A DNA stretch of 21,406 bases from Comamonadaceae bacterium (GCA_947374485.1 CANCCF010000056.1:1-21406); one strand, 5' to 3'; positions 7,204-15,034 are shown, counted from the stretch's first letter. Made by a program: numbers and translations. The notes: generated by a model not told the origin, from the sequence alone.

Positions 7204-8877
7204 ATGGTTGAACGCATCTGGCTCCAGAGTTACCCCGCAGGGGTGCCGACCGATATCGATGCGGGCCGCTACAGCTCGCTGGTAGAGCTGATGGAGGAGA
7301 GCTTCGGCACCTATGCCGAGCGCGCGGCGTACAGCTTCATGGGCGAAGACCTGAGCTACGCGCAGACCGACCGCCTGAGCCTGGCCTTTGCTGCGTACTG
7401 GTTGGGTCTGGGACTGGTCAAAGGCGACCGCGTGGCCGTCATGATGCCCAATGTGCCGCAGTACCCGGTGGCCGTGGCGGGCATCTTGCGCGCCGGGCTG
7501 GTGCTGGTGAATGTGAACCCGCTCTACACAGCGCGCGAGCTGGAGCACCAGCTCAAGGACAGCGGCGCCAAAGCCATCGTCATCATCGAAAACTTTGCCA
7601 GCACGCTGGAGAAATGCCTTGCCGCCACGCCCGTCAAACACGTGGTGTTGTGCACCATGGGCGACCAGCTGGGGCTGGTCAAGGGCGCCCTGGTGAATTA
7701 CGTGGTGCGCAATGTCAAGAAGCTGGTGCCGCCCTTCAACCTGCCCACGGCGGTGCGCTTCAACCAGGCCATTGCGCGCGGCAGCAAGGCCAGCTTTGCG
7801 CGCCCGGTGATCCGGGGTGATGACGTGGCCGTGCTGCAATACACTGGGGGTACCACGGGCGTCTCCAAGGGCGCGGTGCTGCTGCACCGCAATGTGCTGG
7901 CCAATGTGCTGCAGTCCGAGGCCTGGAACAAGCCGGCCATGGACCGGGTGCCAGCGGGTGTGCAACCCACCAGCGTCTGCGCCTTGCCGCTCTACCATAT
8001 CTTCGCCTTCACCATTGGCATGATGCTGACCCTGCGTACGGGCGGCAAGCTGGTGCTGATTCCCAATCCGCGTGACATCCCAGCGGTGCTGAAAGAATTG
8101 TCCAGGCACACCATACACACCCTGCCTGCCGTCAATACCTTGTTCAATGCACTGGTCAACCACCCGGATTTCCACACGGTGGACTGGAGCCAGCTCAAGG
8201 TCTCGGTGGGTGGTGGCACGGCGGTGCAGAGTGCCGTGGCCAAGCGCTGGCTGGAGCAAACCGGCTGCCCGATTTGCGAGGGCTACGGCCTGAGCGAGAC
8301 CTCGCCCTCAGCCAGCTGCAACCCGGTCACCTCGCTGGAGTTCACCGGCAGCATTGGCGTGCCCCTGCCCGGCACGTGGTTCAAGCTACTCGACGACGAG
8401 GGCCTGGAAGTGGCCCAGGGCCAGCCCGGCGAGATCGCCATCAAGGGCCCGCAGGTGATGGCGGGCTACTGGCAGCGCCCGGACGAAACCGCCCGCGCCA
8501 TGACCAGCGATGGCTTCTTCAAGACCGGCGATATTGGCGTGATGGACGCGCTCGGGTTCTTCAAAATTGTGGACCGCAAGAAGGACATGATCCTGGTCAG
8601 CGGCTTCAACGTCTACCCCAACGAACTTGAAGACGTGGTGGGCCAGATGCCGGGCGTCATGGAGTGTGCCTGCGTGGGCATCAGCGACGCCAAGTCCGGC
8701 GAGGCCGTGAAGCTGGTGGTGGTGCGTCGCGACCCGGCGCTCACCGAGGACGAGGTGCGCGGCTGGTGCCGGGAAAACCTCACCGGCTACAAGCAGCCCC
8801 GTGTGGTGGAGTTCCGCCACGAGCTGCCCAAGACGCCGGTGGGCAAGGTGCTGCGCCGCGAACTGCGCGACAAATAG
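7204..8877 (+). CDS. fadD: Long-chain fatty acid--CoA ligase (FadD-type)
   Basis: This is an AMP-forming acyl-CoA synthetase: it adenylates a fatty acid and transfers it to CoA at the cytoplasmic face of the inner membrane, the entry step of beta-oxidation. The 557 residues match FadD in length. Visible motifs are the P-loop-like YTGGTTGVSKGA (213-224), GYGLSETSP (from 360), TGDIG (441-445) followed by FKIVDRKKDMILVSGFNVYPNE, and the C-terminal catalytic lysine in PVGKVLRREL (Lys548). Spacing of 13 nt to both pntB and mtnN suggests one operon. Chain-length preference cannot be read from the sequence, so a paralogue of FadD proper is possible. Confidence 0.92.
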   Translation: MVERIWLQSYPAGVPTDIDAGRYSSLVELMEESFGTYAERAAYSFMGEDLSYAQTDRLSLAFAAYWLGLGLVKGDRVAVMMPNVPQYPVAVAGILRAGLVLVNVNPLYTARELEHQLKDSGAKAIVIIENFASTLEKCLAATPVKHVVLCTMGDQLGLVKGALVNYVVRNVKKLVPPFNLPTAVRFNQAIARGSKASFARPVIRGDDVAVLQYTGGTTGVSKGAVLLHRNVLANVLQSEAWNKPAMDRVPAGVQPTSVCALPLYHIFAFTIGMMLTLRTGGKLVLIPNPRDIPAVLKELSRHTIHTLPAVNTLFNALVNHPDFHTVDWSQLKVSVGGGTAVQSAVAKRWLEQTGCPICEGYGLSETSPSASCNPVTSLEFTGSIGVPLPGTWFKLLDDEGLEVAQGQPGEIAIKGPQVMAGYWQRPDETARAMTSDGFFKTGDIGVMDALGFFKIVDRKKDMILVSGFNVYPNELEDVVGQMPGVMECACVGISDAKSGEAVKLVVVRRDPALTEDEVRGWCRENLTGYKQPRVVEFRHELPKTPVGKVLRRELRDK

Positions 8878-8890
8878 AGCCGCCGTGACC

Positions 8891-9658
8891 ATGCGCCCGC
8901 TGGCCATCCTGAGCGCCCTGGCCGATGAACAGGCCGGATTGCTGGAGCAACTGCAGGGCGCACAGCGGGTGGCTCACGCAGGGCGTGAATTCTGGTGTGG
9001 CCAGCTGGATGGCTTGCCGGTGGTGCTGGCACTCTCACGCATTGGCAAGGTGGCCGCAGCTACCACCAGTGCGGCCCTGATCGAACGCTTTGGCGTGGCG
9101 CAAATACTCTTTACCGGCGTGGCCGGTGGAGTGGGCGAGGGCGTGCAGGTGGGGGACGTGGTGGTGGGCAGCAGCTATGTGCAGCACGACCTCGACGCCT
9201 CCCCACTGTTTCCGCGCTACCAGATCCCTTTGACCGGCCAGACTGCCCTCGCGGCAGATGACGCTGTGCTTGAAACGCTGGTAGCGGCCTGCCACAGCGG
9301 TTTGCAGGGCCTGCAGCATGCGGGGCGCGCGCCGGTAGTGCACCAGGGCCTGGTTGTGAGCGGTGACCGTTTTGTCAACGGCGCCGCAGAGACCCGCGGC
9401 ATTCTGGACGCCCTGCACCTGCATGGCCATGCGCCACTGGCCGTGGAAATGGAAGGTGCGGCCGTGGCCCAGGTCTGCTTTGATTACGGACTGCCGTTCG
9501 CAGCAGTGCGCACCATCTCGGACCGGGCGGACGCCAGCGCCCACGTCGACTTTGCCGTGTTCGTGCAGGATGTGGCGCGGGTCTATGCGCAGCGCATCGT
9601 CAGCGCCTTCATTCAGCGCGTCTTTCAGCGTCTTCAGCTCAGCCAGCCGCGCCGATAA
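8891..9658 (+). CDS. mtnN: 5'-methylthioadenosine/S-adenosylhomocysteine nucleosidase
   Basis: The enzyme hydrolyses the glycosidic bond of methylthioadenosine and S-adenosylhomocysteine, releasing adenine. It relieves product inhibition of methyltransferases and makes the AI-2 precursor's substrate. The 255-residue protein has the PNP/UDP-phosphorylase fold with Glu13 in ALADEQA, VVSGDRFV (155-162), the VEMEGAAVAQ signature with Glu186/Glu188, and Asp211 in TISDRAD. These are the positions expected for the catalytic acid and substrate contacts. I chose the ATG at 8891, which gives the standard MRPLAILSALADE start. A GTG two codons upstream (8885) is an alternative. The ribosome site is weak. 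The 3' end overlaps corA on the other strand. Confidence 0.92.
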   Translation: MRPLAILSALADEQAGLLEQLQGAQRVAHAGREFWCGQLDGLPVVLALSRIGKVAAATTSAALIERFGVAQILFTGVAGGVGEGVQVGDVVVGSSYVQHDLDASPLFPRYQIPLTGQTALAADDAVLETLVAACHSGLQGLQHAGRAPVVHQGLVVSGDRFVNGAAETRGILDALHLHGHAPLAVEMEGAAVAQVCFDYGLPFAAVRTISDRADASAHVDFAVFVQDVARVYAQRIVSAFIQRVFQRLQLSQPRR

Positions 9659-10623
9659 AAGTACCACATGGGCACCAGCGCGCTGGCCACCATCAGGCCG
9701 ACGGTGTAGGGGTAGCTCCAGCTGCCCAGAAACTCCAGCTCGGGGAACTTCAGGTTCATGCCATACACGCTGGCCACCAGCGTGGGCGGCAGCAGGGCCA
9801 CACTGGCCACCGAGAAGATCTTGATGATCTTGTTCTGGTTGATGTTGATAAAGCCCACCGTGGCGTCCATCAAGAAGTTGATCTTGTCGAACAAGAATGC
9901 AGTGTGGCTGTCGAGCGAATCGATGTCGCGCAGAATCTGGCGCGCGTCGTCAAACTGCTCGGCATTGAGCATCTTGCTGCGCATCAAAAAGCTCACCGCG
10001 CGCCGGGTGTCCATCACATTGCGGCGTATGCGCCCGCTCATGTCCTCATGCCGTGCAATGGCGCCCAATGCCTCGCCAGCGATGGCGTCGGTCACGTTGC
10101 CCGAAAGCACTTTTTTGCTGACCTTTTCGAGTTCGTCGTAAATGCCTTCGAGCGTGTCGGCGGAGTACTCGGCATCGGCATCAAACAGCTTGAGCAGCAC
10201 TTCCTTGGCGTCTTCGATCAGCCCCGGGGCGCGGCGTGCGCGCATGCGCAGCAGGCGGAACACCGGCACGTCTTCATCGTGGATCGAAAACAATATGCCC
10301 TTGCTGCGCAGGTCGTTGTTGACCAGGTTCAATATGAAGGCGGCACGCACGGTATGGGGCTCATCGTCATCGGCCACCAGGAAGTCGGAGCGGATGTGGA
10401 TTTCGCCGTTGTCCTCGGCGTAAAAGCGTGCGGACTCCTCAATGTCCTCGTCCATCACGTCCTCGGGAATGGACAGGCCGTAGTACTGCTTGACCCAGCG
10501 CTTTTCTTCTGGCGTGGGTGATTCCAGGTCGACCCAGATGGGCTGGAATTTGGAGAGCTCTTCCAGCGACTCGATCTCTTCCTGGAAGAGGCGTCCGTTG
10601 GCGAGCGTGAAGATGTTGAGCAT
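9634..10623 (-). CDS. corA: CorA-family magnesium/cobalt transporter
   Basis: CorA forms a pentameric divalent-cation channel in the inner membrane. The protein has 329 residues. A long acidic, helical cytoplasmic domain (about 1-265) is followed by two membrane helices (about 268-286 and 304-322). The family signature YGMN (287-290) closes the first helix, and an aromatic/basic tail FYRRGWLS ends the protein. All these are intact. It lies 22 nt downstream of the AI-2E-family permease on the same strand and is probably cotranscribed with it. Its last 25 nt are antisense to the end of mtnN. Confidence 0.95.
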   Translation of the reverse strand: MLNIFTLANGRLFQEEIESLEELSKFQPIWVDLESPTPEEKRWVKQYYGLSIPEDVMDEDIEESARFYAEDNGEIHIRSDFLVADDDEPHTVRAAFILNLVNNDLRSKGILFSIHDEDVPVFRLLRMRARRAPGLIEDAKEVLLKLFDADAEYSADTLEGIYDELEKVSKKVLSGNVTDAIAGEALGAIARHEDMSGRIRRNVMDTRRAVSFLMRSKMLNAEQFDDARQILRDIDSLDSHTAFLFDKINFLMDATVGFININQNKIIKIFSVASVALLPPTLVASVYGMNLKFPELEFLGSWSYPYTVGLMVASALVPMWYFYRRGWLS

Positions 10624-10645
10624 GGCTCAGGAAATTATCGCACCA

Positions 10646-11710
10646 TTAAATCAGGCCGGAATCCTGCAGCTCGCGTTTGGCATAGGCGTAATACAGGGGG
10701 GCGGCCACCAGCCCGGCCACACCAAAAATGGCCTCGCCCATGAACATCACCGTCAGCAGTTCCCAGGCAGCCGTGTTGGTGCGTTTGCCCACCACCTTGG
10801 CATTGATGACGTACTCAAACTTGTGGATGGCCACCAGGAACAACAGGCAGGCCAGACCCACGCCGGGCGACACCGAGACCCCGGCAATCGTCAGCACGCT
10901 GTTGCACAGCAGGTTGCCGACGATGGGGATGAGCCCGGCTACAAAGGTCAGGCCCACCAGCGTGGCCGCGTAGGGGATGGCCACGCCGAACAGGGGCAAG
11001 GCCATCCACAGGAAGGCGGCGGTACAGGCGGCATTAAAGGCGGCGATCCAGAACTGGGCCACCACGATCTGGCGGAAGGCGTTCATGAAGTCATGTCCGC
11101 GCTGGCGCAGGGCGCGGCGCAAGGGGCCACCACCACTATTGCCGTTGCCATTGCCGTTTGCCTGTGGCGCAGGCGTGCCCACCATCAGCGCACCCACCAC
11201 CAGGCCCACATATACCAGCAGTCCGCCGCGCAGGCCCGCCGTGCCAAAGCCGGTGAGCGCATGGGCCTGTGACTGCAAATACTCCACCAGCCAGCTTTGG
11301 GCGGCCAGCAACTCGTCGGGCACATGGGCGGCGAGGTCGGGCGGCAGCTTCTGCCGGATCTCCAGCACCGTGCCCGCCAGATGGTGCAGCAGCGCCTGGT
11401 ACTGCGCCACGGCACCAAAGGCCACGCCTTTGGCATTGGCAAACAAAACGGTGAGGGCGGCAATGGGCATTACGATGACCAGCGCCGCAGCCCACGGCCT
11501 GCCGAAGTGCGGGCCGCGCATCCTGTCGGCACCCACCAGTGCCGAGGCAAACAGGTACCCCAGGCAGATGGCCAACAGACCGGGCAACAGGCCGTAGACC
11601 AGCACGGCCAAGCACACACCCACCGCCAGCAGGTAGCTGGCGGTTTGCACAGCAGGGTTGCCAAAGGCATTGGAGAGTGGGCGTGGCTTGTGGAAGTGGG
11701 ATGTAACCAT
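10646..11710 (-). CDS. AI-2E-family transporter (PerM-like permease)
   Basis: This 354-residue membrane protein belongs to the AI-2E/PerM family. It has paired N-terminal helices (about 22-65), a further helix near 73-92, a soluble helical stretch, then hydrophobic segments at about 163-180 and across 210-340. The C-terminal LxxFVAGLIPIVGN and MFMGEAIFGVAGLVAAP stretches are typical family signatures. Members export quorum signal AI-2 or act as Na+/H+ antiporters, and most are uncharacterised, so I give no symbol. An Asn-Gly repeat (NGNGNGN) followed by Ser/Gly sits in a loop near residues 184-196 and is encoded by a hexanucleotide repeat. The ATG at 11710 lacks a clear ribosome site. corA follows after 22 nt. 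Confidence 0.85.
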   Translation of the reverse strand: MVTSHFHKPRPLSNAFGNPAVQTASYLLAVGVCLAVLVYGLLPGLLAICLGYLFASALVGADRMRGPHFGRPWAAALVIVMPIAALTVLFANAKGVAFGAVAQYQALLHHLAGTVLEIRQKLPPDLAAHVPDELLAAQSWLVEYLQSQAHALTGFGTAGLRGGLLVYVGLVVGALMVGTPAPQANGNGNGNSGGGPLRRALRQRGHDFMNAFRQIVVAQFWIAAFNAACTAAFLWMALPLFGVAIPYAATLVGLTFVAGLIPIVGNLLCNSVLTIAGVSVSPGVGLACLLFLVAIHKFEYVINAKVVGKRTNTAAWELLTVMFMGEAIFGVAGLVAAPLYYAYAKRELQDSGLI

Positions 11711-11943
11711 GAGGCGTGATGTGGGGGTTGAAGCGGTGATTGAAAGTGCCTGCTAACACAGGGCAGAGCATGTCGGTTTGACAAAGGCCTCAGGATGTTG
11801 CGGCGCATCAGAAGATGTCATTGCCAAGCCCGGCTTTCGGGCGCATAGTGAATTCAAGGCCATGCACACCAAAAGACATTTTTCCCCTCGCGTTTGTGTT
11901 CGGCAAACGCATTTTCAACCCTGAGAGCAACTGGAGGCTATCT
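11711..11943. promoter_or_regulatory. Divergent intergenic region upstream of the AI-2E permease and hpf
   Basis: This 233-bp gap separates divergent genes. A perfect 7-bp inverted repeat GCGTTTG/CAAACGC (11890-11896 and 11904-11910) lies 34 nt upstream of hpf and could form a hairpin in its leader. TTGACA occurs at 11778-11783 but has no matching -10 at a normal distance. GGAGG (11933-11937) is a strong ribosome site for hpf. I see no gene or RNA here. Confidence 0.4.
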
Positions 11944-12273
11944 ATGAATTTGACGATCAGCGGTCATCACCTTGACGTTACCCCGGCCCTGCGTACTTAT
12001 GTGACGACCAAACTGGATCGCATCATGCGGCACTTTGATCAGGTTGTGGATGTCAAAGTGCTGCTCACGGTGGAAAAGCAAAAGGAAAAGGAGCGACGCC
12101 AACGCGCTGAATGCAATATCCATGTCAAAGGCAGCGACATGTTTGCCGAAAGCTCGCACCAGGATTTGTATGCCGCAGTGGACGAGCTGGTCGACAAACT
12201 CGACCGCCAGGTGGTGCGCCACAAGGACCGTGTGCAAAACCACCACCATGAGGCACCCAAGCGCCTGATGTAG
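11944..12273 (+). CDS. hpf: Ribosome hibernation promoting factor (short HPF/RaiA family)
   Basis: HPF binds the 30S decoding region in stationary phase and promotes 100S ribosome dimers. The 109-residue protein starts MNLTISGHHLDVTPALRTYV. It carries the basic segment KQKEKERRQRAECNIHVKG and the DLYAAVDELVDKLDRQVVRHKD helix of the family. It lacks the C-terminal dimerisation domain of long HPF, so it is the short type. I placed the start at 11944 because GGAGG ends 6 nt upstream. The frame is open further up, but that part has no family similarity. A strong terminator follows at 12305-12332. The neighbours ptsN and hprK are the usual ones, but rpoN is not upstream. Confidence 0.95.
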   Translation: MNLTISGHHLDVTPALRTYVTTKLDRIMRHFDQVVDVKVLLTVEKQKEKERRQRAECNIHVKGSDMFAESSHQDLYAAVDELVDKLDRQVVRHKDRVQNHHHEAPKRLM

Positions 12274-12304
12274 CCTGCTGCCATTGGCGCCTGCCATGCA
12301 CCCC

Positions 12305-12332
12305 AAACCGCCCCCTGCAGGGCGGTTTTTTT
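12305..12332 (+). terminator. Intrinsic terminator between hpf and ptsN
   Basis: AAACCGCCC (12305-12313) pairs perfectly with GGGCGGTTT (12320-12328) around a 6-nt loop, and the strand ends in seven T (12326-12332). It separates hpf from ptsN, so ptsN-hprK should have their own promoter or depend on readthrough. CATAAT (12338-12343), immediately after the T-run, is a possible -10 that would give a very short leader for ptsN, but it lacks a -35. Confidence 0.9.
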
Positions 12333-12356
12333 GTGTGCATAATCTGCCCACCCACC

Positions 12357-12824
12357 ATGAACCAACTCTCCCGTATCCTGCCTCCCGCGCAAGTGTGCGC
12401 CCAAGTGGAAGTCACCAGCAAGAAAAGAGCTTTCGAGGAAGCCGGCTTGTTGTTCGAGAACCAGCATGGCCTGAGCCGTGCCTTGGTGACCGACAGCCTG
12501 TTCTCGCGCGAGCGTCTGGGCTCCACCGGACTGGGACATGGCGTGGCCATTCCGCATGGCCGCATCAAAGGGCTCAAAGCCCCGCTGGCGGCCGTGTTCC
12601 AGCTGGAGCAGCCCATCGGCTTTGACGCACCCGATGACCAGGCCGTCAACCTGCTGATATTTTTGCTGGTGCCGGAGGCTGCCACCCAAAAGCATCTGGA
12701 AATCCTCTCGGAGATCGCCGAACTGCTCAGTGACGCCGCCCTGCGCGACCAGATGATCCATTGCGCCGACTCGCTGGCCTTGCATGGCCTGATTGCCGGT
12801 TGGCACTCGGTGCGCACCGCCTGA
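12357..12824 (+). CDS. ptsN: PTS IIA-like nitrogen-regulatory protein PtsN (EIIA-Ntr)
   Basis: PtsN is the terminal phospho-acceptor of the nitrogen PTS and regulates potassium, nitrogen and envelope functions according to its phosphorylation state. The 155-residue protein has the IIA-mannitol/fructose-type fold with RLGSTGLGHGVAIPHGRI. His67 in this motif is the expected phosphorylation site. The later segment FLLVPEAATQKHLEILSEIAELL is also typical. I chose the ATG at 12357, which gives the standard start MNQLSRILPP. An in-frame ATG eight codons upstream (12333) lies right at the terminator's end. No clear ribosome site is visible. hprK follows closely. Confidence 0.94.
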   Translation: MNQLSRILPPAQVCAQVEVTSKKRAFEEAGLLFENQHGLSRALVTDSLFSRERLGSTGLGHGVAIPHGRIKGLKAPLAAVFQLEQPIGFDAPDDQAVNLLIFLLVPEAATQKHLEILSEIAELLSDAALRDQMIHCADSLALHGLIAGWHSVRTA

Positions 12825-12849
12825 GTTTTGTCCCCATCCTGGCTGCACA

Positions 12850-13800
12850 GTGAAACCCACCGTAGTCAGCGCCGACGTCCTGTTTGAAGAGTTTCGCGGC
12901 ACCTTGCGCTGGGAGTGGGTGGCCGGCCTGGGTGCCTCGGAGCGCCGCTTTGACGAGGTGGCGGTGCGCGCCGCCCGCTCGGGCGCCGATCTGGTGGGTT
13001 ACCTGAATTACATCCACCCCTACCGGGTGCAGATCCTGGGCGAACGCGAAGTCGCCTACATCACCAACGCGCCCCCTGAAGATTGCGCGCGGCGTATATC
13101 GCGCATCGTCACGCTGGAGCCACCGGTGCTGGTGCTGGCCGATGGGCAGGTGGCGCCACAAGCCCTCCTAAGCATGTGCGAGCGCGCGCAGATCCCCATG
13201 TTCGCCACGCACGAGTCCTCAGCCTTTGTCATCGACGTGCTGCGCGCCTACCTGTCCAAGCACTTTGCCGACCGCAGCTCCATGCACGGCGTGTTCATCG
13301 ACATTCTGGGGCTGGGCGTGATGATCACCGGCGAGTCGGGCTTAGGCAAAAGCGAGCTAGGCCTGGAGCTGATTTCGCGCGGCAACGGCCTGGTGGCCGA
13401 CGACGCGGTGGACCTGTACCGCATCAACCAGACCACCATCGAAGGCCGCTGCCCCGAACTCTTGCAAAACCTGCTGGAAGTGCGCGGCATTGGCCTGCTG
13501 GACATCCGCGCCATCTTTGGCGAGACGGCCGTGCGCCGCAAGATGCGCCTCAAACTCATCGTGCACCTGGTGCGCCGCGAGACCCTGGAGCGCGAATACG
13601 AGCGCATCCCCTACGAGCCGCTCACGCAGGACGTGCTGGGTGTGCCAGTGCGCAAGGTGGTGATCCAGGTGGTGGCCGGGCGCAATATCGCTGTGCTGGT
13701 GGAGGCGGCAGTGCGCAACACCATTCTGCAATTGCGTGGTATCGATACGTATCAAGAGTTCGTCGAGCGCCACCGCAACGCGATGGCGAACGGAAATTAG
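12850..13800 (+). CDS. hprK: HPr kinase/phosphorylase
   Basis: HprK phosphorylates or dephosphorylates a regulatory serine on HPr-type proteins, linking PTS state to metabolism. In proteobacteria it sits with the nitrogen PTS. With a GTG start at 12850 the protein has 316 residues, normal for the family, and begins with KPTVVSADVLFEEF. The N-terminal domain spans about 1-125. The kinase domain has the Walker A loop GESGLGKSE (161-169), the ADDAVDL acidic motif (183-189) and the family signature EVRGIGLLDIRAIFGETAV. The frame stays open back to an ATG at 12793 inside ptsN, but the extra residues do not look like family sequence. HPr itself is not in the window. Confidence 0.95.
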   Translation: MKPTVVSADVLFEEFRGTLRWEWVAGLGASERRFDEVAVRAARSGADLVGYLNYIHPYRVQILGEREVAYITNAPPEDCARRISRIVTLEPPVLVLADGQVAPQALLSMCERAQIPMFATHESSAFVIDVLRAYLSKHFADRSSMHGVFIDILGLGVMITGESGLGKSELGLELISRGNGLVADDAVDLYRINQTTIEGRCPELLQNLLEVRGIGLLDIRAIFGETAVRRKMRLKLIVHLVRRETLEREYERIPYEPLTQDVLGVPVRKVVIQVVAGRNIAVLVEAAVRNTILQLRGIDTYQEFVERHRNAMANGN

Positions 13801-13801
13801 G

Positions 13802-13882
13802 CCCCCACGGTCGCTCACTGCGTGTAGCTTCCTGCCCCCCAAGGGCGCCGCGTTTCGCCTTGGGGCGGCCCGGCGGCGAAAC
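13802..13882 (-). repeat. Intergenic hairpin repeat, copy A (reverse orientation)
   Basis: This copy fills most of the 98 bp between the convergent 3' ends of hprK and fur. Read on the minus strand it aligns without gaps to copy C (17013-17093), with 9 mismatches in 81 by my count. It contains an imperfect stem of CCCCAAGG paired with CCTTGGGG. No T-run follows, so it is not a classical intrinsic terminator, but a strong hairpin between convergent genes may still help end transcripts or protect 3' ends. Confidence 0.85.
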
Positions 13883-13898
13883 CCATCCCGCCGGCTGC

Positions 13899-14327
13899 TC
13901 AGGCGTCCCGGTGCGGGCAGGCATCGCGCGTGCAGTGCGCGTACAGACTCAGCGCGTGGTCGGCAATCGTGAAACCCTTGGCCTTGGCTACGGCGTGCTG
14001 GCGCTTTTCAATTTCAGCGTCAAAAAACTCTTCCACGCGGCCGCAGTCCAGGCATACCAGATGGTCGTGGTGCTGGCCTTCATCGAGCTCATACACCGCC
14101 TTGCCACTCTCGAAATGGCTGCGCAGCAAAAGGCCTGCCTGCTCAAACTGGGTCAGCACCCGGTAGACCGTGGCCAGGCCCACATCGGAGTGGTCTTGCA
14201 GCAGCACGCGGTACACGTCTTCGGCCGTCATGTGGCGCTGCATGCCGCGCTGGAACACCTCCAGGATTTTCAGGCGCGGAATGGTGGCTTTGAGCCCTGT
14301 GCTTTTGAGTTCGTCGATGTTGGTCAT
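13899..14327 (-). CDS. fur: Ferric uptake regulator Fur
   Basis: Fur is the iron-responsive repressor of iron uptake genes. The 142-residue protein has the N-terminal winged helix with GLKATIPRLKILEVF and the recognition region GLATVYRVLTQFEQAGL (50-66), followed by the metal-binding domain. The HHDH cluster (86-89) with Cys92/Cys95, and a second pair Cys132/Cys137 near the C-terminus, are the expected metal ligands. It is divergent from bamE, an arrangement also known as fur-omlA in other proteobacteria. On the minus strand TATGAT (14395-14390) is a possible -10. I see no convincing Fur box in its own upstream region. Confidence 0.97.
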   Translation of the reverse strand: MTNIDELKSTGLKATIPRLKILEVFQRGMQRHMTAEDVYRVLLQDHSDVGLATVYRVLTQFEQAGLLLRSHFESGKAVYELDEGQHHDHLVCLDCGRVEEFFDAEIEKRQHAVAKAKGFTIADHALSLYAHCTRDACPHRDA

Positions 14328-14377
14328 GGTGTCTGCTCACGCCGGTAAAGCCCGGGGCCCGGCAAAGGCCCAACCGC

Positions 14378-14383
14378 TACAAT
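14378..14383 (+). promoter_or_regulatory. Putative -10 element for bamE-dapB, overlapping the fur promoter region
   Basis: TACAAT matches the sigma-70 -10 consensus in five of six positions and lies 30 nt ahead of the bamE ATG. That would give a leader of about 23 nt. No good -35 is recognisable. A candidate fur -10 (TATGAT on the minus strand, 14395-14390) lies within a few bases, so the two divergent promoters probably overlap. Confidence 0.4.
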
Positions 14384-14413
14384 GGCCCGATCATATCGCC
14401 GAGCCCCAAACCC

Positions 14414-15034
14414 ATGCTTGACCCTTTCCGTGTGCGTCTTACCGGTCATTCGCCGAGCCGCCCCAAGAACGACTACACCCCCTCGGGTGGCCCGGCAAAG
14501 CCAGGGCTGGGGGCACTGACCCTGTTGTCCTTGGCACTGTTGCTGGCAGGTCTTTCGGCATGTTCCAGTACCCCGGCATCCAAAAGCTGGCTCGACACCA
14601 TCTCTCCTTACCGCTTTGACCGCGTGCAAGGCAATGTGATCACCCGCGAGCAACTGGCCGCCCTGAAAACCGGCATGCCGCGCGCCGTGGTGAAAGACAT
14701 ACTGGGTACGCCCTTGCTGACCAGCGTGTTCCATTCCGACCGCTGGGACTATGTGTTCACCTTCAGGCGCCAGGGCGCGGCCTCCCAGGAGCGCCGGGTC
14801 ACCTTGTTTTTCCGGGGCGACACGCTGGAGCGATTTGAGGCCGACGACCTGCCCACTGAAGCCGAGTTTGTGGCCACCCTGAAATCCATCCCCACCGCAG
14901 GCAAGCTGCCGCCCATGGAAGCGTCGCCGCAGAGCCTGGCCAGGTTCCCGCCCGCGTCCAAGCCCGCGCCCGTGGCACCCGCTGTGCCCAAGGCATCCAT
15001 TGATTACCCCCCGCTGGAACCGCAGACCAAATGA
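14414..15034 (+). CDS. bamE: Outer membrane assembly lipoprotein BamE (SmpA/OmlA)
   Basis: BamE is an outer-membrane lipoprotein of the BAM complex, which inserts beta-barrel proteins. The protein has 206 residues. A lipoprotein signal peptide has its hydrophobic core at about 33-46 and the lipobox LSAC, making Cys50 the lipidated residue. The SmpA/OmlA domain follows (about 65-140) with LKTGMPRAVVKDILGTP and the DRWDYVFTFRR strand motif. A Pro/Ala-rich tail follows that is longer than in the short enterobacterial protein. The stretch before the signal core is about 32 residues, unusually long. Its coding DNA resembles the intergenic repeat found elsewhere in the window. No better downstream start exists. 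Its stop overlaps the dapB start by 4 nt (ATGA). Confidence 0.93.
   Translation: MLDPFRVRLTGHSPSRPKNDYTPSGGPAKPGLGALTLLSLALLLAGLSACSSTPASKSWLDTISPYRFDRVQGNVITREQLAALKTGMPRAVVKDILGTPLLTSVFHSDRWDYVFTFRRQGAASQERRVTLFFRGDTLERFEADDLPTEAEFVATLKSIPTAGKLPPMEASPQSLARFPPASKPAPVAPAVPKASIDYPPLEPQTK

Noticed and set aside
11778..11783. TTGACA as the -35 of an hpf promoter
   Set aside because: The region 15-19 nt downstream is GC-rich (CGGCGC) with no acceptable -10.
12793..12849. Upstream ATG start for hprK overlapping ptsN
   Set aside because: The extra 19 residues are Cys/Pro-rich and unlike the family N-terminus. The GTG at 12850 gives the expected length and start.
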